DNA of 64,000 nt from Phycisphaerales bacterium. GTDB lineage: Bacteria; Planctomycetota; Phycisphaerae; Phycisphaerales; UBA1924. This document shows, piece by piece, positions 36,001 through 45,643 of this stretch. The stretch is from assembly GCA_016709445.1 (NCBI GenBank), contig JADJMV010000007.1, positions 225,079 through 289,078 on the forward strand. Direction: 5' to 3'. The stretch's first letter is position 1. Each line of letters starts with the position of its first letter. The notes beneath the pieces were generated by a model. The model did not search any database and was not told the origin of the DNA. It worked only from the letters and a program-made list of their open reading frames with translations. Made by a program: the position numbers and the translations under genes.

Positions 36001-37812
36001 CTAGCGAGGGTGCTTCCGCCCGATCCACGCCCCCAGCCGAGCGCGGTCCCAGGTGTTGACGCACCGCTCCGGCGGCAGCCAGCCCCTCCGGCCCGTCAGC
36101 ACGCCGTAGACCAGGTTGTCAAAGTCCTCCCCCTGGTGCACGTCGCAGTCGATCGCGATCAGACACCCCGCCTCAACCGCGCCCCGCACGTGCGTGTCGC
36201 GCAGGTCCAGCCGGAGCCAGTGGGCGTTGATCTCCAGGGCCACATCGTGCTCCCTCGCCGCGGCGTAGACCTCCTCCATCGCCGGCTCCAGCCCCGGCCG
36301 CCGATTGATCAGCCGACCCGTCGGGTGGCCCAGTATGTTCACGTGCGGGTTCTCGATCGCTCTCAGCAGGCGATTGGTCGCCGTCGCGGGGTCCTGCCCG
36401 AGCGCCGCGTGCGGGCTCGCGACGACGACATCGAGCCACGCGAGCGTCTCGTCATCAAAGTCCATCCGCCCGTCGGAGAGAATGTCCACCTCCGAGCCGT
36501 GGAGAATGGTCATCCCCTCGGTCCTCTCGCGGAGCGCGTCGATCGCCTCCCGCTGCTTCTTCAGCCGCTTCACATCGAGACCGCCCGCCACGGCCGAACT
36601 CTTGGAGTGGTCCGTCACCGCGATGGTGTGGAAACCTCGGGCTTTCGCCCCGGCGACAAGCTCCTCGAGCGCGAGTGAGCCGTCCGACTCGGTCGTGTGT
36701 GCGTGCAGCTCGGCCCGGATGTCGCCGACCTCGATCAGGCGTGGCGTCTCGGTCAGCGCCAGCTCTCCCCGGTCTTCGCGGATCTCCGGCGGGATGGAGG
36801 GAAGCCCGAGTCCGCCGTAGATCTCCGCCTCGGCCGCGCTCGCGACGGGCTTCACGCCCCGCTGCTGGGGCGGCGTGTCCTCCGAATCCTCCGGGAACAG
36901 CCCATACTCGTTGAGCGTGAGCCCCCGCTTGAGCGCCCGCTCCCGCAGGCGCACGTTGTGCTCCTTCGAGCCGGTGAAGTACATCAGCGCCGCGCCCCAC
37001 GACGCCTCATCCACCACGCGCAGATCGACCTGCACGCTCGGCCCCTCCTCCGCGTCGCCCTTGAGCCCCTCCATCTCCCAGCGCCCCAAGTCGACCTCGA
37101 GCGCGAACCGCACGCTGCACTTCCGCTCGCCGGACGCCAGCACGGCCAGCACGCCCGGCATGCCCGTGAACGCCGCGGCCGCGCCCGCCGGGTCCTTCGT
37201 CGCGACCAGGATGTCGATGTCCCCGATCGACTCCTTCCCCCGCCGCAGCGACCCCGCGTACGCCGCCTCGGTCACGCCCGGGACCCGCCGCATGTGCTCC
37301 ACGATCGCCCGCGCGACCGGCATCGCCACGCCAATATGCAGCCTGCCTGTGTCCTGCTCGGCAAACCGGATCGCGTTGGCGATCTTCTCGACGGCCTTCT
37401 TCCCCATCCGCGGCAGATCCAAGATCGACCCATCCTCGATGATCCGCTTCAGCCCCGCGACATCCGTGATCTGCCGCTCTTGCCACAGCATCCGTACCGT
37501 CTTGGGCCCCAACCCGGGGATCGCCAGCACCACCATCAGCCCCGCCGGCACCTGCGCGCTCAGCTCGTCGTGCTCGGTCATCCGGCCCGTCTTGGCAAAT
37601 TCGATGATCTTGTCCGCGATCTTTGGCCCGATCCCCTCGATCGCCACCAGCGCCGCACGGTGATCGGTCAAGCCCCGCAGATCCTGGCTGGACCCCTCCA
37701 CCGCGCGCGCCGCCCGGGCGTGCGCGTTCACCTTGAACGGGTTCTCCCCGAGAAGCTCCAGCATCTCGGAGATCTCCTCCAACCGCTTCGCGACGTCGCT
37801 GTTGAAACTCAT
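36001..37812 (-). CDS. polX: Family X DNA polymerase/PHP exonuclease (PolX)
   Basis: A 603-residue bacterial PolX. Helix-hairpin-helix motifs lie in residues 45-130 (IEGIGPKIADKI, IPGLGPKTVRML). The polymerase palm has GSLRRGKESIGDIDIL with the two metal Asp residues, and a third Asp in VQVDLRVV. The C-terminal PHP domain (about 365-603) shows AELHAHTTESDG, VTDHSKSSA, LHGSEVDI, SPHAALG and INAHWLRLD metal ligands. Such enzymes fill short gaps in base-excision repair and have 3'-5' exonuclease activity. The -10 hexamer TACGAT sits five bases before the ATG. Confidence 0.94.
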   Translation of the reverse strand: MSFNSDVAKRLEEISEMLELLGENPFKVNAHARAARAVEGSSQDLRGLTDHRAALVAIEGIGPKIADKIIEFAKTGRMTEHDELSAQVPAGLMVVLAIPGLGPKTVRMLWQERQITDVAGLKRIIEDGSILDLPRMGKKAVEKIANAIRFAEQDTGRLHIGVAMPVARAIVEHMRRVPGVTEAAYAGSLRRGKESIGDIDILVATKDPAGAAAAFTGMPGVLAVLASGERKCSVRFALEVDLGRWEMEGLKGDAEEGPSVQVDLRVVDEASWGAALMYFTGSKEHNVRLRERALKRGLTLNEYGLFPEDSEDTPPQQRGVKPVASAAEAEIYGGLGLPSIPPEIREDRGELALTETPRLIEVGDIRAELHAHTTESDGSLALEELVAGAKARGFHTIAVTDHSKSSAVAGGLDVKRLKKQREAIDALRERTEGMTILHGSEVDILSDGRMDFDDETLAWLDVVVASPHAALGQDPATATNRLLRAIENPHVNILGHPTGRLINRRPGLEPAMEEVYAAAREHDVALEINAHWLRLDLRDTHVRGAVEAGCLIAIDCDVHQGEDFDNLVYGVLTGRRGWLPPERCVNTWDRARLGAWIGRKHPR

Positions 37813-38124
37813 GCCGGATCGTATCCTGCGTGGTGAGGGCCCTCAGGCACGGCCGAACCCGCCAAACCCGCCGAGCCCGCGAACCCCGCGGAGAACGCGG
37901 AGGGAAGGCAACTCACCCCAGAGGCGCAATGGACACGGAGTGATGCAGGACGCGAGCACGGCGTGAGCCGTGCACGGCCCGACCACGACCCTGTTCGTGC
38001 ACCCACGTGCCTTCTCCGCACCGCCTTCTTCTGTGGTCTGCATGCCCCTCGGGTGCATCCCCTCCGCGGGCTCCGCGATCTCCGCGGTGAGATGCTCGTC
38101 ACGATCGCGTTGGCTCACGCGCTG
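37813..38124. repeat. Intergenic repeat-like element between polX and recG
   Basis: No gene is supported here. The block is bounded by related GC-rich units in opposite orientation: CGCGGAGAACGCGGAGG at 37887-37903 on one side and CTCCGCGGGCTCCGCGATC (38062-38080) on the other. An inner pair GAAGGCA/TGCCTTC is also inverted. The first unit recurs exactly, in reverse complement, at 46153-46169, so the element looks like a dispersed intergenic repeat rather than unique sequence. Confidence 0.5.
37818..37823 (-). promoter_or_regulatory. -10 element, leaderless polX
   Basis: TACGAT on the minus strand ends five bases before the ATG at 37812. Confidence 0.42.
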
Positions 38125-40285
38125 CTACCCCACGTCCCCCAGCCCGAGCGTCTCGCCATACGCCCGCAGCAACCGGCGCAGCAGCGTCCGCTCCTCGGGC
38201 TTGGCCAGCGCCGGGCTCCTCTGGATCCAGGCCTTCGCGTCCCGCCTCGCCATCGCCAGCAGTTCGCGGTCGCGCATCAGGTCCGCCACCCTGAGCGGGC
38301 TCGCCCCCGCCTGTCTCGTGCCGAAGAGTTCACCCGGCCCGCGAAGTTCGAAATCCTTCTCCGCCAGCACGAACCCGTCGGTGGTCTCCCCCAGCACCTT
38401 GAGCCGCTCGGACGCGTCGGGCGTGGTCGGCTCGCCGAGCAGGATGCAGTACGATCTCGCCCCGCCGCGCCCCACGCGCCCACGGAGCTGGTGCAGCTGC
38501 GCCAGCCCGAACCGGTCCGCGTGCTCCACCACCATCACCGTCGCGTTGGGCACATCCACGCCCACCTCGATCACCGTCGTCGCCACCAGGCAGTCGATCT
38601 TGCCCGACCGGAACCGCTCCATGACGTGCTCGCGCGTCTCGCGCTTCAGCCGCCCGTGCAGCGCCGCCAAGTGCCGCCCCTCCAGCGGGCCCCCCTCCAG
38701 TTCCTTGAGCACCGAGCGCACCCCCGCGAGTGCCCGCTCGCTCCGCCCCGAGTCCTCGCCGCCGCCAACCCCGCTGCTTTCGCCGCCATCAATCGTCGGC
38801 ACCACGACATACGCCTGCTCGCCCGCCTCCAGCCGCTCCCGCACGAAGGCGTACGCCTCCGCCCGCCCCGCCGGCCCGACCACACGCGTCTCGATCGGCG
38901 TCCGGCCCGGCGGCAACTCGTCGATCGTCGAGATGTCCAGGTCCCCGAACAGCGTGATCCCCATCGTCCGGGGGATCGGCGTCGCCGTCATCACGATCAC
39001 GTGCGGCGTCGAGGCCGCGTCGTCGCCCTCGCCGCCCCCCTTCACCCGCAGCCGTGCCCGCTGGTGCACGCCAAACCGGTGCTGCTCGTCGATCACCGCG
39101 ACCGCCAGGCTCCGGAACCGCACGCTCTCGGTCAGGAGCGCGTGCGTCCCGACGACCAGGTCGATCTCGCCCCGCTCGAGGCCCCCGAGCATCGCCTCGC
39201 GGTCCGCCCCCGTCACCGCCCCGGTCAGCAGCGCCACCCGCACCTTCGAGCCTTCGAGCAGCCGCCGGATCGACCCATAGTGCTGCTCGGCCAGGATCTC
39301 GGTCGGCGCCATCAGCGCCGCCTGGTGCCCGCTCGCCACCGCCAGCAGCATCGAGTACAGCGCGATCACCGTCTTGCCCGACCCGACGTCGCCCTGCACC
39401 AGCCGGTTCGTGGGCACCTGCCCCGTCAGGTCCTTGACCACCTCCCCGATCACCCGCTCCTGTGCTCCGGTGAACGCAAAGGCGAACCGGGCCCGGATAT
39501 GCGCATCGATCGCCTCGCTCCAGTTCAGCGCCGGCGCCCGCAGCGACCCCCGCAGGTGCGCCCGCTTGAGGAACACACCCAGTTGCAGCATGAGCAGCTC
39601 GTCATACGCCAGCCGCCGCCGCCCGGCCGCCACCTCCTCCTCGTCCTCCGGCCGGTGCATCATCCGATACGCCTCGGCCAGCGTCGGCAGGTTCCGCTCC
39701 TTCCGGAACGGCTCGGGCAGGTGCTCCTCGATCTGCGAGGCGGCGCCCAGAGCCTCGCCCATCGCCGCCTCGATCTCCCAGCTCTTCACCCGTTCGCTCG
39801 CCGGATACACCGGCCGCAGCCGCTCCCGCCGCCCCGGCGGCTCCTCGCCCCCCTCCGGCAGCACCTCCCACCGCGCATTGGCGATCTGCAGCTTGTGCCC
39901 CCGGCGCTTCAGCTCCCCCTGCACCCGAAGCCGCGACCCCGCGTGGATCCGCGTCTTCAAGTAGTTCTGGTTGAACCACACCAGGTCGACCCGCCCGGTC
40001 TCATCCACCAGCACCACCTCGAACCGCGGCCGCCTCCCGAAGAACACCGGCCGCGTCGCCGTCACGTCCCCCCGCGCCGACACAATCTGCCCCGGGGACC
40101 AACTCCGCGATCTTCGCTTCTCCCGCCTGAAACTCATGCCGCATCGGCAGGTGCGCGATCAGCTTCCCCACATTCGTGATCCCGAGCGCCGCCAACGCAT
40201 GGGCCCGAGCAAGCGTGACACCCGGCACCCGGTCGATGGGCGTCGTGAGGGTGAGCGGGGGGGTGGGGTCGGCTTCCAGCGACAT
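38125..40285 (-). pseudogene. recG: ATP-dependent DNA helicase RecG, one frameshift
   Basis: Encodes the branch-migration helicase that rescues stalled forks. The first 65 residues (TPIDRVPGVTLARAHALAALG, IAHLPMRHEF) lie in one frame; the remaining 650 lie in another, starting QIVSARGDVTATRPVF. Then come GDVGSGKT (Walker A), APTEILAEQHY, TATPIPRT, IDELPPGR and QLRGRVGRG, a complete RecG helicase. Note that motif II reads DEQHRFG as expected. Deleting one base from the CCCCGGGG run at 40090-40097 restores a single 719-residue protein. The start at 40285 is chosen because TACCCT ends six bases before it. Confidence 0.92.
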
Positions 40286-40291
40286 GGGGGT

Positions 40292-40297
40292 AGGGTA
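40292..40297 (-). promoter_or_regulatory. -10 element, leaderless recG
   Basis: TACCCT on the minus strand ends six bases before the ATG at 40285; no Shine-Dalgarno sequence is visible. Confidence 0.5.
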
Positions 40298-40300
40298 CAT

Positions 40301-40331
40301 GAGGGGGTGAGAGGGTGAGGGAGTGAGGGGG
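40301..40331. repeat. G-rich GGGTGAGA-type tract, left copy
   Basis: Repeats of GGGTGAGA/GAGG type. It shares the 15-mer GGGTGAGAGGGTGAG, in inverted orientation, with 40805-40835 on the other side of the four-helix-bundle gene; a related C-rich tract occurs at about 46585-46625. Confidence 0.55.
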
Positions 40332-40336
40332 CTCGT

Positions 40337-40783
40337 CTAAGGCTGCTCTGACTCTGTCCCGGATCTCCGTTTCGTCGGGACGGGCGGCAGAACCCACTCG
40401 GAAGCGTGGAAGATCATGCCGACCATCGTCTTGAGGATCCCCTCGTACTCACGGTACAGGTCCGAGGCAGCCTCCCGAGCCAAGTACCCGCACTCCACGG
40501 CGTAGTGGATCCAGTCCTGAGTCTCCGCCGCCTCGGCCTCCGCGTCGCTGAGCTTGGCCACAAAGGCCGCCTGGTACCGCCGCTTTCGCCACGCTTCGGC
40601 GAGGTTGACCGTGACCGACCGCGACGATCGACGGACCTTTCCGGTCAGCGCGTACACCTCTTCCCTCGGAAACGATTTCGTCAGTTCGGAGATGCGCATC
40701 GACGCCCCGAATGCGCGCTGCCATATTTCCAACTCCCGATGTGATCGCAACAACCGTCTCTTCCCGCCCTCGTCGTTCCCCAT
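40337..40783 (-). CDS. Four-helix-bundle protein (23S rRNA intervening-sequence family)
   Basis: A 148-residue protein of the S23/IVP family. It contains the typical LEIWQRAFGASMRISELTKSF, then FPREEVYALTGKVRRSSRSV, NLAEAWRKRRY and LSDAEAEAAETQDWIHYAVECGYL. Related genes were first found within insertions in 23S rRNA genes but also stand alone, as here; their role is not known. The ATG at 40783 follows a G-rich stretch (GGGGGACGGAGT). It is flanked on both sides by inverted GGGTGAGA tracts, which may point to mobility. Confidence 0.88.
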   Translation of the reverse strand: MGNDEGGKRRLLRSHRELEIWQRAFGASMRISELTKSFPREEVYALTGKVRRSSRSVTVNLAEAWRKRRYQAAFVAKLSDAEAEAAETQDWIHYAVECGYLAREAASDLYREYEGILKTMVGMIFHASEWVLPPVPTKRRSGTESEQP

Positions 40784-40804
40784 ACTCCGTCCCCCCAAAT
40801 CCGA

Positions 40805-40835
40805 TCACCCTCTCACCCTCTCACCCTCTGCCCCC
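40805..40835. repeat. C-rich TCACCCTC tract, right copy
   Basis: Three tandem TCACCCTC units followed by TGCCCCC. The start of this tract overlaps the end of the DUF971 gene, which therefore ends in repeat-derived residues (GERVRG). Confidence 0.55.
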
Positions 40836-41149
40836 GGATCGATCTCCCGCAAATACCCCCACGAGTAGATCCCCGATTCGTGCCCATCCGAGAACACGAT
40901 CTTGATCGCGTAGTTCCCGACCAGCTCCGCATCCAGCGACACCAGCGGCCCCGACCGCCCCCCCGGCGCATTCAGCACCGTCAGTGGATTGCTCGCCATC
41001 TCCTCCCGCAGCTGCCGCATGTCCGCCGAGGGGCTCATCCGCCGCAGATAGGCGATGCTGTAGTACGACGTGGTCCCGTCGGACCACTCGATCGTCAGGC
41101 CTCGGTCCTTCTTCAGATCCAGCTTCGCCGGTGTCATCGCGGGGTCCAT
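40805..41149 (-). CDS. DUF971 (GBBH-like N-terminal) protein
   Basis: A protein of about 114 residues. The pattern LDLKKDRGLTIEWSDG, YSIAYLRRMSPSAD and YAIKIVFSDGHESGIYSW is the DUF971 fold, the N-terminal zinc-associated module of gamma-butyrobetaine hydroxylase, here alone. Stand-alone members are often near Fe-S or Mrp genes, but none is adjacent here. Three starts are possible (41155, 41149, 41137), none with a good ribosome-binding site. The final residues come from the TCACCCTC repeat. Confidence 0.82.
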   Translation of the reverse strand: MDPAMTPAKLDLKKDRGLTIEWSDGTTSYYSIAYLRRMSPSADMRQLREEMASNPLTVLNAPGGRSGPLVSLDAELVGNYAIKIVFSDGHESGIYSWGYLREIDPGAEGERVRG

Positions 41150-41249
41150 TCGCATGCCGCGGCCGTCCCGGCCGCGTCCTCCTCTTCCGTGTGCCCGACC
41201 GTGCTCCCCACCCCACCAAACCACTCTACGCTTCCCCCCGGAGCCGCCC

Positions 41250-42116
41250 ATGACACCACCCCCCTTCTCCGACACCCTCGCCGCCGCCCTCGACCGCGCC
41301 GGCTCCCCCGTCTGCGTCGGCCTCGACCCCGTCCTCGAGCGGCTGCCCGAGCCCATCCGCGCCGAGCACTGGGAGCCCGCCCGCGCCTTCGCCGCCTTCT
41401 GCGAGGGCGTCATCGACGCCGTCGCCCCCCACGTCGCCGTCGTCAAGCCCCAGTCCGCCTGCTTCGAGCGATACGGATCGGCCGGCTTCCACGCCCTCGA
41501 ACGCACCATCCTCCACGCCCGCGAGCGTGGCCTGATCGTCATCCTCGACGCCAAGCGCGGCGACATCGGCGTCTCCGCCCAGCACTACGCCGCCTCCGCC
41601 GCATCGATGGGCGCCCACGCCATCACCGTCAACGCCTACCTCGGCCCCTCCACCGTCGAGCCCTACCTCGACGCCGGCCTCGGAGTCTACCTCCTCGTCC
41701 GCACCAGCAACCCCGACAGCGACGCCGTCCAGGCCCGCAGGCTCGAAGGCGGCGGCAATGTCGCCTCCATCCTCGCCGACCTGGCGCGGGACCTCGGTCA
41801 CGCCCGGCTCGGCCTCCGCGGCCTCAGCGATGTCGGCGCCGTCGTCGGCGCCACCAAGGCCGCCGAGGGCGCCGCCCTCCGCGCCCTTATGCCCGACCAG
41901 GTCTTCCTCGTCCCCGGCTACGGCGCGCAGGGCGGCACAGCCGCCGATGTCCGCGCCCTCCTCCGCCCGAGCGCCACCACTCCGGCCCAATCCGGCGTCG
42001 TCGTCAACGCGAGCCGCAGCGTGCTCTACCCCGCCGACCCCTGCGACGACTGGCAAGGCGCCATCACCGCCGCCGCCGCCAACCTCGCCGCCGACGTCGC
42101 CGCGATCCTCCGCTGA
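41250..42116 (+). CDS. pyrF: Orotidine 5'-phosphate decarboxylase, type 2
   Basis: A 288-residue enzyme for the last step of UMP synthesis. The catalytic segment LDAKRGDIGVSAQHY (about residues 99-113) is that of the longer type 2 PyrF. Also visible are VCVGLDPVLERLP at the start, VNAYLGPSTVEPYL, VRTSNPDS and LVPGYGAQGG with the phosphate loop, and VVNASRSVLYP. TACGCT at 41227-41232 and GGAG at about 41240 give a leader of only about eleven bases before the ATG at 41250. Confidence 0.95.
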   Translation: MTPPPFSDTLAAALDRAGSPVCVGLDPVLERLPEPIRAEHWEPARAFAAFCEGVIDAVAPHVAVVKPQSACFERYGSAGFHALERTILHARERGLIVILDAKRGDIGVSAQHYAASAASMGAHAITVNAYLGPSTVEPYLDAGLGVYLLVRTSNPDSDAVQARRLEGGGNVASILADLARDLGHARLGLRGLSDVGAVVGATKAAEGAALRALMPDQVFLVPGYGAQGGTAADVRALLRPSATTPAQSGVVVNASRSVLYPADPCDDWQGAITAAAANLAADVAAILR

Positions 42117-42186
42117 CCCCCTTCCCCGTGTGGCATGGCCACGGCCCCGCGTGGCCATGAGCGACTTCAGTGATCCCGACTCACCC

Positions 42187-42192
42187 TATCCT
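42187..42192 (+). promoter_or_regulatory. -10 element, leaderless methyltransferase gene
   Basis: TATCCT ends six bases before the ATG at 42199, which supports that start over the ATG at 42157. Confidence 0.5.
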
Positions 42193-42198
42193 TCCGCC

Positions 42199-42801
42199 AT
42201 GTCATCGACCTTCTGGAACGAACGCTACTCCGCCGCCGATCTCGTCTACGGCGCCGCCCCCAACGCCTTCCTCGCGAGCCTCGCCGACCGCCTCCCGCAC
42301 CGAGGCCGCGCGATCGATATCGGCGCGGGCGAGGGCCGCAACGCCCTCTTCCTCGCCTCCCTCGGCCTCGACGTCCTCGCCGTGGACCAGAGCGAGGTGG
42401 GCATGCAGAAGGCCCAGCGCCTCGCCCGCGAGCGGGGCCTGACCCTCTGCACCCAGGCCGCCGACCTGCGCGACTTCGACGCCGGCCCCGGCTCGTTCGA
42501 CGTTGTCAGCTCCATCTTCGTCCACCTCCCCGCCGATCTCCGCGCCACCGTGCACGCCCGAATCGGCGCCTGGCTCAAGCCCGGCGGCCTCTTCATCCTC
42601 GAGGCCTACGCCCCCGACCAGATCGGGCGCGGCACCGGCGGCCCCTCCGACCCCGCCCTCCTCGCACCCCTGGAGGTGATCATCGCCGAACTGCGCGGCC
42701 TGCAGATCGACCACCAGGCCGCCTTCGTGACCGATGTCACCGAGGGCCAGTTTCACACCGGCCCGGCGTCGGTGGTGCGGGTCGTCGCACGAAAGCCCTG
42801 A
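42199..42801 (+). CDS. Class I SAM-dependent methyltransferase
   Basis: A 200-residue Rossmann methyltransferase of the TehB/methyltransferase-11 type. Motif I is AIDIGAGEGRNALFLA (about 34-49), motif II LDVLAVDQSE, then FDVVSSIFVHLP and LKPGGLFILEAYAPDQ. The N-terminal FWNERYSAADLVYG is typical of tellurite/thiol methyltransferase relatives, but substrate cannot be assigned. It follows pyrF by 82 bases and seems to have its own leaderless promoter. Confidence 0.87.
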   Translation: MSSTFWNERYSAADLVYGAAPNAFLASLADRLPHRGRAIDIGAGEGRNALFLASLGLDVLAVDQSEVGMQKAQRLARERGLTLCTQAADLRDFDAGPGSFDVVSSIFVHLPADLRATVHARIGAWLKPGGLFILEAYAPDQIGRGTGGPSDPALLAPLEVIIAELRGLQIDHQAAFVTDVTEGQFHTGPASVVRVVARKP

Positions 42802-43137
42802 TCGAGGCGGCCGGCCGGGATGCCAGCGCCTCACCAACCCACACCGCCCAATCAACGAGCGTGCGCCCCAGCGTCTGAGCCGTCGCAGCAGCGCGACGAG
42901 CCTTGGCGCACGCGGTGGCGCAGACACCACGAATTGCCGTGCTCTTGGGTGGCGGGAGACGCGAGGAGGACGAGAAGACCCGGCCACGCCTGTGCATCCC
43001 TCGGCCCGATTCACCCGCTCGCGCAAGCGGGTCGGGCCGATTGACGAGGTTGAGCGGCACCGGCCCAGCTTTCCGGCCTTGACAGACGGCCAAGATGCTG
43101 CCCACGCCGACTATCACCCACGTGTTTGAAAACATGC
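42802..43137. other. Intergenic region, no supported gene
   Basis: About 340 bases with weak coding signal. A minus-strand open frame of 132 codons (42737-43135) overlaps the methyltransferase end and has no recognisable domain, so it is not called. The promoter of the next gene lies at the right end. Confidence 0.4.
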
Positions 43138-43166
43138 TTGCCTGCCCTTGGCCGATGATGTAGGCT
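43138..43166 (+). promoter_or_regulatory. Promoter of the LEPR-motif protein gene
   Basis: TTGCCT (43138-43143) and TAGGCT (43161-43166) are 17 bases apart. Transcription would begin near 43173, leaving about 20 bases with GGAG before the ATG at 43194. Confidence 0.6.
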
Positions 43167-43193
43167 CTGGCTTCCTAATCTGGGGAGCAGGAC

Positions 43194-45643
43194 ATGGAAC
43201 GAAGGCGTTTCGTCAGCCCGTGCGTGGAGCCGGCGAGGCTAGAGGTTCTCGAGCCGCGGGCCCTCCTCGCTGGCGTCACGATTATCACCCATGGCCAAGA
43301 CGACGATGGGGAACTCAATGCCTGGCCTAGCGCGATGGCTGAGGCTATAGCGGCGAGACTTGATGGTGATGCTGTGCTCGGGACGGTCAGGATAACGCCC
43401 GGCGAAAGTGACGCGTTGAAGGCCGAAGCGGAGTTGCTCAGCGGCGATCCGTCGCGAAGCCGAAGCGGGGAGTTCATCGTTGTACTTGATTGGGCAGCGG
43501 TCGCAACCGGGCTCGTGTTCGCAAAGGCGAATACGCGTCAAGTAGCGGACGCGGCGATTGGCAGATTCTTCAATACGGACTGGATTGGGAGTTCTGCTTG
43601 GCCTCTGGCATCACTTCCGATTCACCTGATTGGGCACAGTCGCGGCGGATCGCTCATGTCCGAATTGAGTGAGCGATTCGGACGACACGGCGTGTGGGTC
43701 GACCAGCTGACGCTGCTTGATCCACATCCTCGGGATTTCATCACGGGCGACGGACCGGTGGAAGCCTACTCAAACACAATGTATGCCGAAAGCTATTACC
43801 AAACCGACGACTCGCTGTTCGTGAACGGACAACCGCTACTGGATCATGGGTACGATCGAAAGCTGTCGGTAGTGAGCGGGGGCTACGTCGACAAGGGAAC
43901 AGAGTACGCGATTCATGCCAATGCGCATCTGTGGTACTTTGGTACAATCAACCAAGCCTCCACGATATCAGATGGGGAGGCGACGCTGACAGACGCCGCG
44001 CGCGAGACGTGGTACACGCCCTCGGAGGAGCGAGGATCAAATGCGGGGTTTCGGTACTCTCGGCTTGGCGGGGGTAGCCGTTGGTCCGCGGACATGATCG
44101 GAGGCACGGAACCGGTCGTTGCCGGGCTGGTTTCATCGCTCGGTGGGCTGAGTACGCACTCCAGTGTCGATCGGGTCGAGTGCTTGGCCGAACTTATTAC
44201 GTTAAGTGTCGGGAGTGCCGGGTCCTGCCGGGTGCTTCAAGGCTCGATCCTGCCATTCCAGGTTGCGTATTGCGACGCCGACAGCCCTGCTATCCTGGAA
44301 CTGTGGCTGGATATCGATCGGAATCCCTTAAATGGCAACGAGATGCGCAGCGTCCATCAACAGGCGCTTGACGCGACGCAAGGCATCGAACCTGCCGAAA
44401 CCGGGGATCGTGGGATACATCCGGCGCTCCGCTGGGCCACTACTACCTGTTTGCAAGGATCACGGATGCGGACGGAAACACTCGGTTCCTGTACGATGAC
44501 GACGCCATTGATATCACCACCCCCGATCCCTCGCTGGTCGTCACAGACGGGTGGCGGGTCTCGGGCGCGGCGGATGGAGTGGGCAATACCTTCGTGTCAG
44601 GGATAGGCCCTGAAGGAACCGCCATCGCATTGGAGCACATGGGGGGCGAATGGTCGGTCCGATTCCTCGAGGAGCCATCGGACTCGGTGACGACGTGGGG
44701 TGATGCAGTATCGTGGATCGATCCCATCAGTCACACGCCCAGCATTGTGCTGCCGACTTCCGATGGGTTGCTGAACTGGACGAGGCAGGGAGATGGATCT
44801 TGGACGCTCGCCAATATCACGGCAGTAGCCGCGGGAGGCGAAGCCTTCCTCGGCAACTGTACCGTGTTCATTTCACGGGACAAGTTGGTACACGTGGCGG
44901 GACTCACCATCGACGGCAGATTGGGCCTGTATGTCGGGGCTCTGATGCCGATCGGGCAATCTCAGTCCTGGACGTATCGAGACCTCTCGACGGAGGATCT
45001 GGATCCACAAGGATTGGCGACACCGAGATTCCATGGGAATCTAATCAGTTACGTGACGAAGTGGAATGGGCTGAATATCGCGGGGTTGACGGGGTCTGGG
45101 CAGATCGGCGCGGTCTGGTGGGCGCCCGGGCTCCCGCAGTGGCGAACGGCGAATCTGACCGCAATCACCGGGGCGCCTCCGTTGACCGGGCATCTTACTG
45201 CGTTCCTCACACCTTGGGGAGGTATCAACATCGGGGGGCTTGATGACGCGGGCCGAATCCAGGTGGTGTGGTGGGTGCCGTCATTCGGAGGCGATTGGCG
45301 GCGATCGGACTTGACTACGGCGGGCAAGGGGCCACCCCTCGTGCCAGTTGGCCTCTCCTCCTTCGTGACACGATGGGGCGCGATGAACATCGCGGGCTTG
45401 GACCGTGCGGGCGACCTTGTCGTTTATTGGTGGGCACCAGGCACGGACGGCTGGGCAGTCGCGCCCTTGGCGAGGGTCGTCGATGGGTCTCGAAGCCCGG
45501 AGAGTGCGCCGGTCGGCGTCCCGGACCCCGGCGGTACCATCAATATCTTTGGGCGAGGCGGCGATGGGCATGTGCTTCGATTCTTTTGGCGACCGGGACA
45601 TGATGGCTGGAAGTTTGAAGATGTATCGGAGCTGATCGGCTAG
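43194..45643 (+). pseudogene. Large secreted lipase-like protein with LEPR motif and propeller-like repeats, one frameshift
   Basis: About 816 residues once corrected. Residues 1-27 (RRFVSPCVEPARLEVLEPRALLAG) form the planctomycete N-terminal export motif. An alpha/beta-hydrolase-like part follows: LPIHLIGHSRGG with the nucleophile elbow GHSRG (about residue 150), DQLTLLDPHP as the likely acid and HANAHLWYFG as the likely histidine. The C-terminal 350 residues hold repeats of about 45 residues around GLNIAGLTGSGQIGAVWWAPG, probably a beta-propeller. The frame breaks at the GGGG run 44403-44406: adding one G joins EPAETG to GSWDTSGAPLGHYYLFARIT. AT-rich codons such as TTA and ATA are more frequent than in neighbouring genes, so this may be acquired DNA. 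Confidence 0.78.

Noticed and set aside
37963..40179. Plus-strand open frame of 738 codons opposite recG
   Set aside because: Same reason; the minus strand encodes RecG with all helicase motifs.
42737..43135. 132-codon minus-strand frame after the methyltransferase
   Set aside because: It overlaps a real gene and has no domain; a transposase remnant was considered but no DDE or HTH pattern is visible.
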